Shown here: positions 37,013-49,507 of the stretch, in pieces
Numbering within the stretch: position 1 is the stretch's first letter
How the letters are laid out: every line of letters starts with the position of its first letter
Source of the DNA: Cryptomeria japonica
Lineage: Eukaryota; Streptophyta; Pinopsida; Cupressales; Cupressaceae
DNA: 64,000 nt
Direction: 5' to 3'
NCBI RefSeq assembly: GCF_030272615.1
Contig: NC_081407.1
Coordinates: forward strand, 154,455,548 to 154,519,547
The notes under the pieces: model-generated
Databases searched by the model: none
The model's input: only the letters and a program-made list of their open reading frames with translations
What the model was told of the DNA's origin: nothing
Position numbers and translations under genes: made by a program

Positions 37013-37490
37013 ACTAATGACTCTTCTAGAGGAAACCCGAGGCATGCAGTTGTTGAAGGAGTTGGCAGGGATAATCTAGGTAATACTATTTTCTTATTCT
37101 CAAAGTATGCATCAGACTAATAATTACATGGAGACTCTTGTTGTGCTCTTAGCTCTTGAAAGGGGATGTGCTCTTGGTTGGAGGAGGATTATTTGTGAGT
37201 CTGATTCCCAAGTGGTTGCGGATATGCTAAATAGGCAAAAGATGGATGATGTTGATTGACATTTGATAGTGGTGGGTCATCAAATTCTTAGTTTGCAAGA
37301 AACCTTGGAGTTCATCTCCTTTTGTTATGTTCCCTAGGACTGGAATAGGGCTGCTGACTATTTGGCCAAGTGGGCCTCATATGGGTTTGATGGTTTGGAT
37401 TTTGGAGATTGGGGCCAATTGCCTTTGGAGTATGCTTAGGATCTTGAAAGGATTGTTCAGGAGGACAAGATGAGATAGTTTTGTCCCTTT
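37013..37490 (+). pseudogene. LINE-1 RNase H domain
   Basis: The frame NTNDSSRGNPRHAVVEGVG matches the NxDGSSRGNPG start of plant LINE RNase H. It is followed by LALERGCALGWRRIICESDS with the ESDS acidic site, and by WNRAADYLAKWAS. Stops occur at about 37257, 37336 and 37438. It is the end of the ORF2 that begins at 14801. The LINE tail follows at once, without an extra ORF. Confidence 0.85.
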
Positions 37491-37565
37491 GAGGGGAGAT
37501 CTTTGTTTTTTATATGTAATGTTATTCTTGAATTAATAAATTTTTATCCATGTTTTCAAAAAAAA

Positions 37566-38500
37566 AAGATACAAAGAGGGACTTGCATAGCTGAAGATCA
37601 CTTCTTCAGGACAAGATACAAACCAGGGCCGAAGACTCACTATCAATCAACAATGATTGAAATAGTTGAATTGGCATTGAGAAGGATTCTCTTGAACATG
37701 AAATTATCCTTTAACAACTAGATCAAGCGACCAACGTCATGACAAAAAATTCTAATAGTATTTGTTTTCACAACATACTATCTTGCAGAATATATCACCT
37801 TCAAATCTCTTCTCAAACTGACTTTTGCATCACCACAAACTCAAATCTGTTTGCAAATCATTCAAATACACTTCTCACACAATTCAATTTTCATCCACAC
37901 TATAATTCATCCATCCACACATCTTAAATATGAGATGCAATATCGAAATCCTAATTAAGGATTGACAAAAATAGAATAAGAAATATTATACGAAATTAGC
38001 CACTCGGACCTAAAATACTTAAATCAGTCCACTCTAGGAGAAAGAGGGAACCAAAACATATTGCAAAATGTTTTTTCACGATTGATCCAACAATCTACAT
38101 ATACTAACACATACTCCAAAGGCATTACGAAACATAACGTGTAGACATAATCAACCAGTCGATCACATAACCACTTTTGATGCAAAATAATCCATGTGAA
38201 TCTTCACACACCATGGTGATACCCAAATTAATATCTCAAAACATCATCTAGCACATATCTAGACCAAAACAATATGATCCACTAAACTCCAACACAAACA
38301 ACAACATATCTAGAGGGCACCAAAATCTTTTCAAACCGCCTTGAATACAGGATGACACAACCAACACCAAAAACATTAACTGTAAGATAAAACATAATTT
38401 TGCAACAACCAAGAGTATATTTGGATCAACATCCATCCGAATAACTCAGTTTGACATCAACAGAAACCATAAAATTTCATGTTATCAACAATCTCCAACA
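37566..38500 (-). repeat. Copia A 3' LTR, inner piece
   Basis: Resumes at the same point where the outer piece stopped and matches the intact LTR to its end: shared GGACTTGCA, GATCACTTCTTCA and ATACTCCAAAGGCATTAC, ending CTCCAACA. The adjoining 38501-38520 reads on the minus strand as a purine run, AAAGGGGGAGAT, the polypurine tract. Confidence 0.9.
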
Positions 38501-38999
38501 ATCTCCCCCTTTGTCATTGATGGCAACACCAATATAATTCTTTTCTAGACAACACAGCACATTACTTGATCATAATAATCTCATATCCATTCCCTTCAAT
38601 ATCATAAAAAATCTCTCTCCCCCTTTGATAGCAATGACAAAGAGAACTGCAAACCATATTGACCAACTCACACCACTGCTCCCTTTGAGAGTAGCAATAA
38701 CATCAATCCAAGAGACAAGGATAAGCGCTAAGTCTCCCCCTAGAAAGATACACCACTGAAAATGCACATAGTTAGAAAAAAGGAGGGGCAATAACCCCTA
38801 ACTTTTGCCAGGGATACTCAAAAGTATCATTTTCCAAAGCCTTAGTAAAAATATCTACCACCTACTCTATTGTAGAAATGTATTCCATTTTAACTGTTTT
38901 CTCTGCAAAATTTTCTCTTAAGAAATTATAACGGATTGAAATATGTTTAGTTCTTGAATGCATAATTGGATTCTTCTAAATGTTTATAGCACTGATATT

Positions 39000-40600
39000 A
39001 TCACACATAATAGGAATAGCTTCATAATATACTATTTTTATATTATTAAGAGTCTACTTCATCCACAAAACTTGAGTATAGCAAGATGTTGCAACAATAT
39101 ATCTAGTTTTTGTAATGGATAATGACATTGATTCTTGTTTCATACTCATCTATGAAACCAATCTGTCTCTAAAAAAGAATGCACCACCACCAAATAAAAG
39201 CCACAGGTTAATTAATTAATAAATTGATAAGTTTCTTAGCCTTTTAAAATAGAAGGGGCATAACTTTTCCTATCATCAATAATTCCAACCCAATCGACAT
39301 TTGTATATGCCTTAAACATGAAATATTCATCCTTCTTGTATCATAAGACAAACTCTTGAGTTCCTTTTAGATATCTAAAAATCATGTTCACTTCTTGATC
39401 ATGAGTTTTCTTTAGACTAGCTTGAAATATTGCGACCAAACATACAGCTTGCATAATATTTGGTCTAGAAGCAATAATATATAACATTCCTCCAATCATA
39501 GATATGTAATTCTTCTTATCAACATTCAAAGATGTATATGTACCTCTTTTGATCAATATTAAGAGATGTATCATCTTTGGATAATTTGCGTCCAAGAGCT
39601 AAAGGGGTAGTAACAAGTTTACAATTCTCCATATCAAACTTCTTTAACATCTCTTTAACATACTGAGCTTGAGAAATAAAAATTTCATCATTCAACTAAG
39701 TAACTTGAAGACCAAGAAGAATGACATATCTCCAAACATAGACATCTCAAATTCTTGTTGCATCTCTTCTACAAATTCTTTACACAATCCATCATTTCCT
39801 CAAAAGATAATGTCATCAACATAAACAACAACAATCAATAACTTAATCCCTTCAACCTTAAAATAAAGATTGGTGTTTGGAGTTCCTTTCTTGAAATTTT
39901 GTTGTAACAAATATTTGCCCATTTGTGCAAATTTTGTTGTAATAAATATTTGTTCATTTGTGCATACCATGCTCTAGGTGTTTGTTTGAGTCCATACAAT
40001 TTTTTCTTTAATCTACAAACCATGTCTGGATCTTCTAACAATCTAAATTTATTCGGTTTTTCAATGTATACTTCTTCTTCCAATTCTCCATTTAGAAAGA
40101 CTAACTTAACATCCATCTGATATACTCAAAAATTCTTGTAGGCAGAAAAAGAAATAAACATTCTTATAGCTTCCATCCTAGCAACTGGGGAAAAATTTTC
40201 TTCAAACTCAATGCCTTCTACCTAAGAATAGCCTTTATATACCAATCTTTGTTTATTTCTTGTGACTTGTCCTTATTCATTCAGTTTGTTCCAAAACATC
40301 CACTTAACTCCTATCACATTTTTATCCATCGATCTAGATACTAGCTCCCAGGTCTGATTCTTTTGTATCTGATCCAATTTTTCTTCTATTTCTTTTACCC
40401 AACTTTCTTCTTTGCTCACTTCTTCATATGATTTAGGTTCAATAAGTGAAAGAAAACAATAATTAGTTTTTTCATTTACCTTTGTAAAAAATATTCTTAT
40501 CTGAACTCATTTGTTCTTGTCTTCGATTATATGATCTTCTAAATGATTCTTCTGCACATATTTTGGGGTCTTGATTGCTTACTCCAGTTCTTCTTTATCT
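39000..40600 (-). pseudogene. Copia A reverse transcriptase / RNase H region
   Basis: Minus-strand frames read NQTWELV and [13 protein letters not shown], then [20 protein letters not shown] (40116 downward) and [21 protein letters not shown], classical Copia RT blocks. The active-site box YVDD is encoded near 39815. MIGGMLYIIASRPNIMQAV near 39500 is the conserved YLTxTRPD-type region. RNase H sequence follows to about 39000, heavily broken. A 36-bp tandem duplication near 39893-39965 repeats [11 protein letters not shown]. Many TAG/TAA stops. Confidence 0.85.
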
Positions 40601-40742
40601 TCTTCTTTTGTTTCATCTAATTTTTATCATTATTTCCTTTCGGATTTGTCTCTTCTTCTACAACAATAAGAATAATCTCAAATTCGGTCTCTTGAACAGG
40701 TTCAGGGGTAGTCTGATCTCATACCTTGCATACTTTCACATT

Positions 40743-41194
40743 TTAACTCTCCACTTTCTTGTTTAATCTCCTATTGTAACACCGGTAGGCTTTGTTATTT
40801 GTAGCATATCTCAAGAATATTCCTTCATCTACTCTAGTATCAAACTTTTCGAGGTCATTCTCATATCTTCTAATATAAAACTTACTCCTAAAGATTTTAA
40901 ATATTTCATAGCAGGTTATCTTCCATACCACAACTCATAAGGTGTCTTAGCATGATTTATTCTTATTTGAACCTTGTTGAAAATGTAAATAGCAGTATGC
41001 ACAGCTTCTTTCCAATACATTTTAGCCAATTTAGCATCATTCATCATAGTTATAGCATTCTCAACAATAGTTATATTCTTCCTTTCTACCACACCATTCT
41101 GCTAAGGAGTTCTCGAAGCAGAAAGATGTCTCTTAATAACATATTTCTCACAAAAATTATCAAATTCATTTGAAATAAATTTTCTATTGGACAT
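40743..41194 (-). pseudogene. Copia A integrase, C-terminal part
   Basis: The minus frame resumes with SNRKFISNEFDNFCEKY and SASRTPQ, the end of the catalytic core with its RTPQQNG signature. It goes on through VENAITMMNDAKLAKMYWKE to the GKP-like VFRSKFYIRRYENDLEKFD and EGIFLRYATNNKAYRCYNRR. A later insertion at 41195-47632 separates it from its N-terminal half. Confidence 0.85.
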
Positions 41195-41398
41195 TGTTGC
41201 TGCTAGGATATGTTTTTTATTACGGGAAAAACAAGTTTTGAAGGCACCCCAAAACCCTTTACAATAGATCCTTAAAAGATAAGAGCATTAAGAAACAAGA
41301 AAAGATATTCTACAAAAAAAAAACACAGTTATGGGCAAAAACCAGCATAAAAGCCCAACAAAACCAACAACATCCAGCCAAAACAAAAAAAAGACAAA

Positions 41399-42968
41399 TT
41401 AGTTAATGTTTTTAAGGGCATTAGCCAAATTTCTGCTAATCCCTTGCAAATCTTTGATATTATCCATGAGCATTGGGATTTCCTTGGAAGAGGCCAAAGC
41501 ATCTTTTTTCATACTGGCCCTAGTCCTTTTGACTGCACCACCAGGAGCACTTTCCATTTTCCCTACCTCAATAGCATCCTCATCAACATCTAGGTCCACA
41601 ACAGGTTTGGAAGTGCTGGAGCCATCAAGGAACTTGGCAATTTCCTCCATATTCCTGGTCACAGAGGTAAGGATATCCGGAATCATAACCAAAAAGTTCT
41701 TCATGGTTGTCTTTCCTTCCTCCAGCTTACTAATCTGAGCTTCCAACTTCTCCACTCTTTCTTCCATAACCTTTTCCACTGCTCCTGGTTACTTTCACCT
41801 TTTTTTCCCTGCTCTTCCTGCTACTTATCAAAAAAATTCAATTTATTGTTTCTTTCATATACCCACATATCAAAACCCATTCGAGCCTTAGACTAGTTCT
41901 TGAGTTTCTCCAGAATAATCCCATCTCTAGCTTTATCATGTTCCCTGCTCATTTCTTCCTTATCCTTCTCCTTCTTAGTTTCCATTTCCCTTTCCTCCTT
42001 ATTAATCTAATTGTCCTTCTCCTCCATAGGTTGGTTGTTAACATTACCAATACTCACACTATGGGTAGGGCTATTCTGATCAGAAACATCCTATGCTCCT
42101 CCTTCCTCTTCCCGCACTTCCTCTTCTTTCCATCTCTCCTCTCCATCAGACTCATCGGTCTCCATCTCACTTCCATCTTTTCCCATGTCCTTAGAATCAA
42201 CCTCTGTATCCTTTTTCTTACCCATGTTCTCTTGAAAATTCTCCACAGTGACTTTTTTAACCCTTTTACTCTATATCAACTCATCCTTACTGGGCCCACA
42301 TTCCTCAATTTTCCTCTTTCCTTTCCCCAGCGACACCGACAACCTTTTGTTTTCCTGTATAGTCAAAATCTTACAATGCTCATAAATGAGCAAAATAAGG
42401 TTGTAATGAAGCACAAGAGAAGAGGGGTTCTTACTATGCTTGTTCAAAGACCGGTAATAGGGCAGAGAGATCCTCTTCTCATTTCTAAAGTGATTTAGAA
42501 GCACAAAATGGTAGGTGTGGACTCTAGTGAAATGACCCTCCATAGTAATATATTCCATAATTTCATTAAGCACACAACCCCAGATTTTTTTGATATTAGA
42601 AGCATCATAATACCTCCCGAAGCTTTTCCTCATTTCGCTCTCTCCTTCTCTTTACGCGGAAAGAGATTCATTGCATTATTAGACACTTTCAGGTCCCTAA
42701 AGAAATTAATACCAGAATGGGGCATACCTATGACCGTAGAAATGAGGTCCGCATCCAGCTTGAATCTAACACCATGAATTTTCAAGGAGCCATTTTCCCA
42801 ATTTTTAATAACTTTGGTAACTGCCAGGTTAACTCTGCTTTTATCATAGTCTACCAATTTTTCCATGAAATGCGTCATGAAACCCTTCTCCATCTTTTTC
42901 CATACCTTAGGCATCTCTCGCCATCTGGAAATATTATCGGGTTCCTCTCTTCTAAGATCACCCCCCAT
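41399..42968 (-). pseudogene. Unrecognised extra ORF downstream of RNase H in LINE-2
   Basis: Function unknown. It starts at the ATG at 42968 (MGGDLRREEPDN), about 200 bp after the RNase H domain. A frameshift occurs near 42633. The N-terminal 230 codons appear globular and helical (FKLDADLISTVIGMPHSGI, RVHTYHFVLLNHFRNEKRIS). Next comes GKGKRKIEECGPSK with a basic SKRVKK cluster after a stop, then an acidic Glu/Asp-rich stretch with stops near 42110 and 42010. A coiled coil (MEERVEKLEAQISKLEEGK, 41399-41779) ends NALKNIN before a TAA. The layout of globular part, KRKIE basic signal, acidic part and coiled coil resembles the CACTA cargo gene at 21709. The globular part may relate to 'putative plant transposon protein' families, but this is unproven. 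Confidence 0.6.
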
Positions 42969-43189
42969 TTTAGACTTTGTTTTACAATTTCTCTGCTTCT
43001 GCAACTTCAGAACTTTCTTTCAAATGACACCGGCTTTTTGAAAATACAAACCCGCAAAGCGTGTAAAATTTTAATATTCTTGTTTAGGACTCTGCCCTTC
43101 TGAGGTGCTATCATTACCTTTCTAAAAATTTGATGATTAATCATTAATACTTCCATGATTAACGTGTGATCCTTATTTCCCCATAAATA

Positions 43190-46100
43190 TTTCCTTTCTA
43201 ATGAGTTCTTCAATATTAAAATCAATATGATCTTCCCCATTCCATATGCTTTGAGCTTTGGAAATAACGCCAAGGTTAGAAAGGTCGTCCACTACGACAT
43301 TTTTTTCCCTAAAAGCATGCTCAATAATAATTGATTTAAAGATAGAAATAATTCCTCTACTTTTAAAAATAATATTTTCTATAGTCCACGAAGGCTCAAC
43401 TTCTCCCTTAAGGCATTTAATAATGTTAAGGGAATCTCCCTCCAACCATAGATTATCATGATTGAGATTTTTAGCTATAATCAATGTATTTAGTGCCGCT
43501 GAGGCTTCAGCATAATGACTAGTTTGTTTACCCAAAGGGCTAGCAATAGTCACAAGGCAACTTCCAAAAAATTTCTTGACAATGCCCCCATAACTAGCAT
43601 TCCCAGGATTTCCCTTAGAGGCCCCATCAAAGTTGGCCTTGATCCATCCCTAGGAAGGAAAGCACCAGAAAAGACCATCCCCACCTTTATCCTTGTTGTT
43701 TCTATTATTGGAGAGGTTCCATCTTTCATTAAAGTCTTCTTTAGCAGCTAAACCATTATCAATTCCATATAAACATTCATAGATCCCTCTATAGATTTTA
43801 TCCACCACCACTTTAGGGTTTGCACTTTTTTCCCTAAAAATCTCGTTGTTACGCTCCTTCCAAATGTTCCATATGATAATAGGGATAGTAAGTTTCCAAA
43901 GCTCAACATTATTAGAATTGGAACTAGGGTAATACCATTGCTACCAAAACTCTTCAAGAGAGTTCGGGAAAATGCATCTCAACTTCTACTTACTAAAAAT
44001 AATATTCCAAATTTCCTGATTGAAATTGGACTGGTAGAGGATATGGCAAGCAAACTCCTCCTCCCTGCAGCAAAGAGAACATCTGTTAGGAAAAAAAAAT
44101 CCATGCTTATGGAGATTATCAAGAGTTAGCACCTTATTTTGGATAAAAATCCAAAAGAAGATATTAATTTTGGGCGTCAACTTCTTTATCCACACTTTTG
44201 CCCACAAAGGGATCTCTTCCAGAACTTTGTAATGGATAGACACCGCTAAAGATACAAAATATTTCCCATCAGAAGTTTCCCTCCAAATCAAACAATCCTC
44301 AGAATTTTCCATAAAGATTTTGGAAGAAAGCAAGATCTCCAAAAAAGTTAATCCCGGACAAAGCTGGCTGAATTCAATCCACTTCCCATTTCTCCAGTAG
44401 CCTCTAACAAAGTCTCCATACCTTCTTTTGAACCAGTCTTTCCATTCTTTAAGAATGGGGATTTCCTCCAACGGTTTATCCGTTAGCCATCTGTCCTCCC
44501 AGAATCTAATAATTCTCCCATTCTCCAATTTCCACTTTCTTCCAGCTATAGCCCAAGCTTTAGCCATTTGAACTGCATTCCAAATTGCAGAGCCTTCCAC
44601 AAGAAAAGAATTTTCCATAAATTCTTCCTCAATAGTTGCATGTGAAGGTATTTCTTTTTCCAAATTGAATTCTATTCCCTTTCCTCCCCTTTAATTCCTC
44701 AAATTTGTTTAGCTAACAAGGCATTATTCATAGTTATAATGTTCCTTAAACCCAAACCCCCAAAAGCCTTAGGAGTGCAAATATTATTTCAGGCAATAAG
44801 GGGGATTCTATTTTTATCTTTCACTCCCGACCATAAGAATTTTTTTTGAATTCTTTCAATGGCCTCAGCAAACTTCCTAGGGATTTTGAACAGACTAAGG
44901 ACATAGATAGACAAATTTTTAAGGGTAGCCTTAAGCAACGTCACCTTATCCGCTTGGCTAAGGAGGGCTCATTTCCATCCAGCCAGTTTGGAATTGAATC
45001 TATCAACCAGCTTCATCCAAAAATTCTCTGAAGGCTTTAAGAACAGAGGGAGACCCAAATAAGTAGAAGGGAACTCAACAATTTTACATCCAAGGATTCT
45101 TTTGATCCTTCTTTGTCTTTCCACAGGGGTATGAAGAACAAAGAACTCTTATCCCAATTTATTTTTTAACTAGAAGCAGCTTCATAGGAATCCATAACAC
45201 TCTTCATGTTTCTCGCTTCTCTTATGGTAGCTTCTCCCATAGTGATAGAATCATCAACAAACTATTCATGAGTACAAGTTAAGTTGGATGAGGAAGGTTT
45301 AAGTCCTTTGAGTTTCCCTTCTTCCACACTTCTCATAATAAATCTACCCAAACTTTCAGCCAGAATAGTAAACAAAATAAGAGAGATAAGATCCCCCTGT
45401 CTTAGGCCTCTAGAACTTTTGAAGAAACTGGAAGGGGATCCATTAATAATAATAGCAGAAGTTGAAATGCGAGTCAACTGACAACAAAGTTGAATCACCT
45501 TTTCCCCAAACCCAAAAGCTTTCATAATTCTAAAAGGAATTGCCAATTCACTTTGTCATAGGCCTTAGACATGTCCAACTTAAGAAAAAAGCCCTGTTTT
45601 TTAGCAACAGTTAAAGAATGAATATTCTCATGCACAAAAATGATGGAATCCAAAATCTGTCTGCCAGGGACAAAACCATTCTGCTGAGCCGAAATAATGC
45701 AGGGGAGGATATCCAGCATTCTAGAAGTAAGAACCTTAGATATTATCTTGTAAATAGAATTACAAAGACTGATAGGTCTGAACTTATTGAGAGAATCAGC
45801 TCCAGAGATCTTAGGAATAAGAACGATAAAGGTAGCATTGAGTTCTTTTAGAAGCCGCCTAGAACCAAAGAATTCTTTAACTCCATTACAAATATCAATC
45901 TCCACAATATTCCAAAAGTTTTGGAAGAAGAACATAGGGAATCCATCCGCACCAGGAGACTTGTCTCCAAGAAAGGAAAACACAATTTTTTTGATTTCCT
46001 GATTTGAAGGGATCCGAGAAAGATTTTTGTTGTCATCCTCATTTAAAATGGGAGGGATAGTTTGAGCTAGAAGGTCTTGATTTCTGATATCCAGAACATC

Positions 46101-46285
46101 CACACCTCCCAAAAGATTACCAAATAAATCCATAGCTTCCTTTCTTATTTCATTTTCATCCGACAAAATCCCCCTATTGTAGGATAAACAGGAAATCATG
46201 TTGGCCGCCCTATGCTTAAGAGCAGTCATGTGAAAAAACTGGGTATTTTTATCACCTTCCTTTAAATACAATGCTCTTGATCTAT
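43190..46285 (-). pseudogene. LINE-2 ORF2 (RT, zf-RVT, RNase H), broken
   Basis: The frame from 46285 reads SRALYLKEGDKNTQFFHM, then SPGADGFPMFFFQNFW, IVLIPKISGADSLNKFRPIS, NGFVPGRQI, LKLDMSKAYDKVNW (catalytic Asp present), RQGDLISLILF and, after a stop near 45262, the FVDD active-site box at about 45250. A zinc-binding domain with KRRYGDFVRGYW, FFWIFIQNKVLT and RCSLCCREEEFACHILY spans 44663-43986. RNase H runs from about 43610: ANFDGASKGNPGNASYGG, an EGDSLNIIKCL block with the acidic site, and EHAFREKNVVVDDLSN. The RT domain is open over most of its length, so this copy is less decayed than LINE-1. It lacks the endonuclease. Confidence 0.88.
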
Positions 46286-47639
46286 TGCTAGGATATGTTG
46301 TTGTCATTGATGTCAACATATTATTGTGATTTATGGCTCTAGTGGTTGCAGATTGGTTTATTGGGATCATGGTTTGGTATATGGAGTATTTCTAGTATCA
46401 TTATATCTTTCTATATTGGTTTCAATGATCTGGGAGCTTAATTGATCATAGCATATGATCTGGTTTGTAGTTTGGTTCTTCTGAGCAGTGCTTTGCAAAG
46501 TTAGGTATTTCCTCTAGTATATTCTAGTATGATCAGATCTTGAGTTATGTTTTTGGGAGATTATTTTGGGTGTTCATGCGTATCTTCATTTCAGATGGAT
46601 CATGATGTGGTGCTCTGCAAGTTATCTTTCCTCATGGGAGTTGTTGTTATTTGAGTGTTCTTGAGTTTCAGATGTCAATCGATGAAGATTTGATAAGTGG
46701 TGTTGGTGCAGCTGTTACAGATGATTTTAACGTGCTTGTTGGTATTTTGTAATTATGTCTTATTTATTTTGATGATCTACATTGATCGTTGTACATAGTT
46801 TTGGTGTTTTGTTTATCTGGTGGTGTTCATGCTATATGAGACCTATTTGGTGGTGTAGCGTGTTGCGATTGATCTTGGAGTTGATTTCGATGGTGTTGCA
46901 TTTTTAGCATTCGGTTTAGGTCCATGATATGTCATGTATATCATTATATTGGTCTGGTGGTTCACATATGCATCGTGTGATGTAATTTTGTAATTGAGAG
47001 TTGAGGGTTTGGCCGACCTTGTAGTCAAGGTTGATGAATTGTATAAATAGATAGTATAGTCGTGTAAATTGGGTATTGATGAACTGTCTGCATTATCTAA
47101 GAATGGTAAAGATGCAAACAAGTGAATACATCCTTCAACATTGTGATTAAGTAGAGATTGAAGTGTTGCAGAGCAGACAAATGTGCTTAACTGGAACTGT
47201 CTTTAGGCATTTGTAGATGCTATTCTTTCATTTCATTTGATTTCGGATTGTTGTCCAAATATTTTGTAAGTCGGTGAGACTTCTTTGTAAGTTAGTGAAC
47301 CTTCCCTGAGGGTTGTAGCCTTCCGGGTTATTGTATTTTGAGCAGTGAGCTCTAGGCAGTGAGCCTGAAAGCATGTGCATTATCCATTGTAACTATTTTC
47401 ACATACTACTACAAAGTATCATCTTATTGTGGGTAAGTTCCCACCTTGATTTTTCCCTTAACCGGGTTTTCCATGTCAAAATCTTGGTGTTGTGTGTTGT
47501 GTTATCAATTTTCTTAGCTTTGTTTTTGCTGCAATTAATCATATTTGTATTTGAGGCTAAGTTTGCTAATCTGGTGAAAACTGATTCACCTCCGCCCCCC
47601 CTCTCATTTTTCCTTCATTGTTGTTGTTAACATTCTCCA

Positions 47640-48480
47640 CCTCTATCAGATCTCAAATACTTGATTTTAGAATCAACTTGATTTTCTACCATTGACTTGA
47701 AAACTTTAAATCTTTCAAAAGCTTCATATTTTTCTCTAAAAATGTAACCCATGTCATTCTAGAATAATCATCAATGAGTAACATAAAATACCTTTCACCA
47801 TTAATTCCACTTGTCCTTGTAGGGCCACACAGATCTGTATGAATTATCTCCAATGGATATGACATAGAATACTCATTGTTCTTGAAACTTCTTTTTGTTT
47901 GCTTCCCTAACTGGCATTCCCTACACATAGTGTCAATAGGCTTTATAATCTTTGGTAAATCTCTTACTACCTTAAATTTATTGACATTTATCATATTATC
48001 AAAGTTAACATGTCCCATACTCTTATGCCATAACCACCATTCATTGCTCTAACTCAGGTAACATCTATTTCCACTCCTTTATATAATAAAAATTTCCACT
48101 TGCTCTAATTTCTTCTGCTACCAACTTTCTGATTTTAACTTTTCTGATCATCCATTCGATATCGATGAACATGACTTCATAACCTCTATTGCACATCTAA
48201 CTAGTTACACTCAAAAAAATATGTCTCAAACCTTCTACATAATAAACACCATCAATTTTATGCTTACCATCAATCAAGATACTTCATGTTCCACAAATCA
48301 ATGCAACTTCCTCTGCTGCAAATTTCACTGATCCACTATAATACTTCTTCAAAGTGATAAACTTGTCTTTGTCTATGATCATGTGATTCAAGCATCTGGA
48401 ATCAATGATTCATGATCTTGGTTCAACTTTAACATGCAGTGCAGTCTTCTCTTTCGGTCCTCTGGACCTATCCTGATTCT
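47640..48480 (-). pseudogene. Copia A protease and integrase N-terminal part
   Basis: The minus frame near 48400 gives IIDSRCLNHMI, matching the Copia protease WIIDSGCSxHM with Gly changed to Arg. Near 48040-47900, LWHKSMGHVNFDNM and CRECQLGKQTKRSF form the HHCC zinc finger of integrase. TDLCGPTRT and LLIDDYSRMTWV carry the first catalytic Asp region, and SDRGGE at about 47650 the second, directly beside the solo-LTR insertion. Stops and frameshifts throughout. Confidence 0.85.
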
Positions 48481-48486
48481 TCTCTT

Positions 48487-49450
48487 CTATAGCCAAAAAT
48501 AAGGATTCTTCACCCAAGTCTTCAACATCTTCTTTAGATGAGTCTGTCTCCATAGAGCAAAAACTCTTTTTCCCTTTAACTCTATCATTTGTTCTTTTCT
48601 TAAAATCAAGTCTAATATATCTATTATTCTTAAATCATCATCATCAAATATTTTGTTGTCTTCTTTGTATATACATTTAGAAGCATAATGACCAATTCTT
48701 CTACAATTAAAGCATTTCAATGGCAACTTACCTTTGTAATTTCTAGTTCATCTCTTCAATCTTCTTACAAAGTTTACTTCAATCTCATCCAAGTTCTCAC
48801 TTCTTTTTCTTTCATCTCCTAATACCCTTGAAACATTAAATGCAACTTCTCTTCAATAGGATTTTATATCTTTCATCTCTCCAATTTCATACGCAGACAA
48901 TGCTTTGATAAGCTGATCAATTATGTTATTATTTAGGTCATGACACACTTTTTTGGTTTGTAGGGTTTGGTCAATGTAAACAAGGTATTTCTGATGACAT
49001 CTTTTTCTTCTAGCATTCCACCAACAGTTTGGATAGCTTCCACGGTATCTTTTACTCTATGTATGTAGCTCTCAAAACTTTTATCATCAACCATTTCAAA
49101 ACCTTCTATTTTGTTCTTTAGATCCAAAAGTCTTTCTTGGTGGGTCTTTGGATCAGCCTCATATGCATAACACAACTTGTTCCAAATTCCCTTGTCTTCT
49201 TTCATTCCTTGAACCTTTCCAAAAATTCATCACTAAGATAGCTAATAATTATTGTTATAGATTTTATATTTGTCTCCTTAGCCTTAATTTCATCCAAAAT
49301 TGATGGTGCACTCAAATGGTGTTGATAACTTGTCTAAATTCCAGATTTTATTTTGCAATGTTTCCAAGTAAGACTCTATTATTTCTTTCAAATAAGTAAA
49401 GTGTGTTCCATCAAACATCGATGCTTTAACATGAAGGTCCTATGCCATCT
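48487..49450 (-). pseudogene. Copia A gag (UBN2 type) with CCHC knuckle
   Basis: The open frame at 49205-48933 contains IWNKLCYAYEADPK and FESYIHRVKDTVEAI, typical of UBN2 gag proteins that form the particle. Downstream, at 48726-48670, the CCHC zinc knuckle CFNCRRIGHYASKC is intact. The part upstream of 49205 is broken. It directly follows the primer site at 49494-49505. Confidence 0.85.
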
Positions 49451-49493
49451 CTAGATCTACCTCAAGTGGTTAAGTTTTTCGAAGAGTAATCTT

Positions 49494-49505
49494 GTTCTGA
49501 TACCA
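49494..49505 (-). promoter_or_regulatory. Copia A primer-binding site
   Basis: Minus-strand TGGTATCAGAAC, two bases inside the 5' LTR, matches the initiator-methionine tRNA 3' end except for one base (canonical TGGTATCAGAGC). Confidence 0.85.
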
Positions 49506-49507
49506 AT

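Larger units (their letters stand above)
13312..37565 (+). mobile_element. LINE-1, full-length L1-type LINE inserted in the Copia A LTR
   Basis: Flanked by the 13-bp duplication AAGATATAAAGAG (13299-13311) and AAGATACAAAGAG (37566-37578), one mismatch. It ends in an A-run at 37558-37567. LINE sequence is 13312 to about 18545 and about 37008-37565; the middle is later insertions. The order is ORF1 remnant, endonuclease, reverse transcriptase, zinc-binding domain, RNase H and a short 3' end. All frames are broken. Confidence 0.9.
41215..46285 (-). mobile_element. LINE-2, 5'-truncated LINE with an extra 3' ORF
   Basis: Flanked by the 14-bp duplication TGCTAGGATATGTT (41201-41214 and 46286-46299); a T-run at 41213-41218 is the poly-A tail of the minus strand. 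The element begins just before the reverse transcriptase, so the endonuclease and ORF1 are missing. The order on the minus strand is RT, zinc-binding domain, RNase H, an additional ORF and a 3' UTR containing GGGGTGCCTTCAAAAC. Confidence 0.9.
41195..47632 (+). mobile_element. Solo LTR of a Copia D-type family, split by LINE-2
   Basis: The joined pieces (41195-41214 and about 46300-47632) start TGTTGCTGCTAGG and end GTTGTTAACA. The right part shares a series of landmarks with the LTR at 54924-56077: GCAGTGAGCTCTA, GGGTTGTAGCC, TATTGTGGGT, TTTCCC..CGGGTTT and AATTCACC-type C-rich ends. It sits in the integrase of Copia A, between the Gly-Gly-Glu and SNRKF codons. No clear 5-bp duplication was found. 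Which strand is coding cannot be told from a solo LTR; plus is taken from the homologous LTR. Confidence 0.75.

Noticed and set aside
41406-43751. Plus-strand frames over LINE-2 and its extra ORF
   Set aside because: Antisense shadows of the minus-strand coding remnants.
41191-47634. ACATT as a target duplication for the solo LTR
   Set aside because: Using it would remove the canonical TG...CA ends; with those ends the flanks do not match, so no duplication is claimed.
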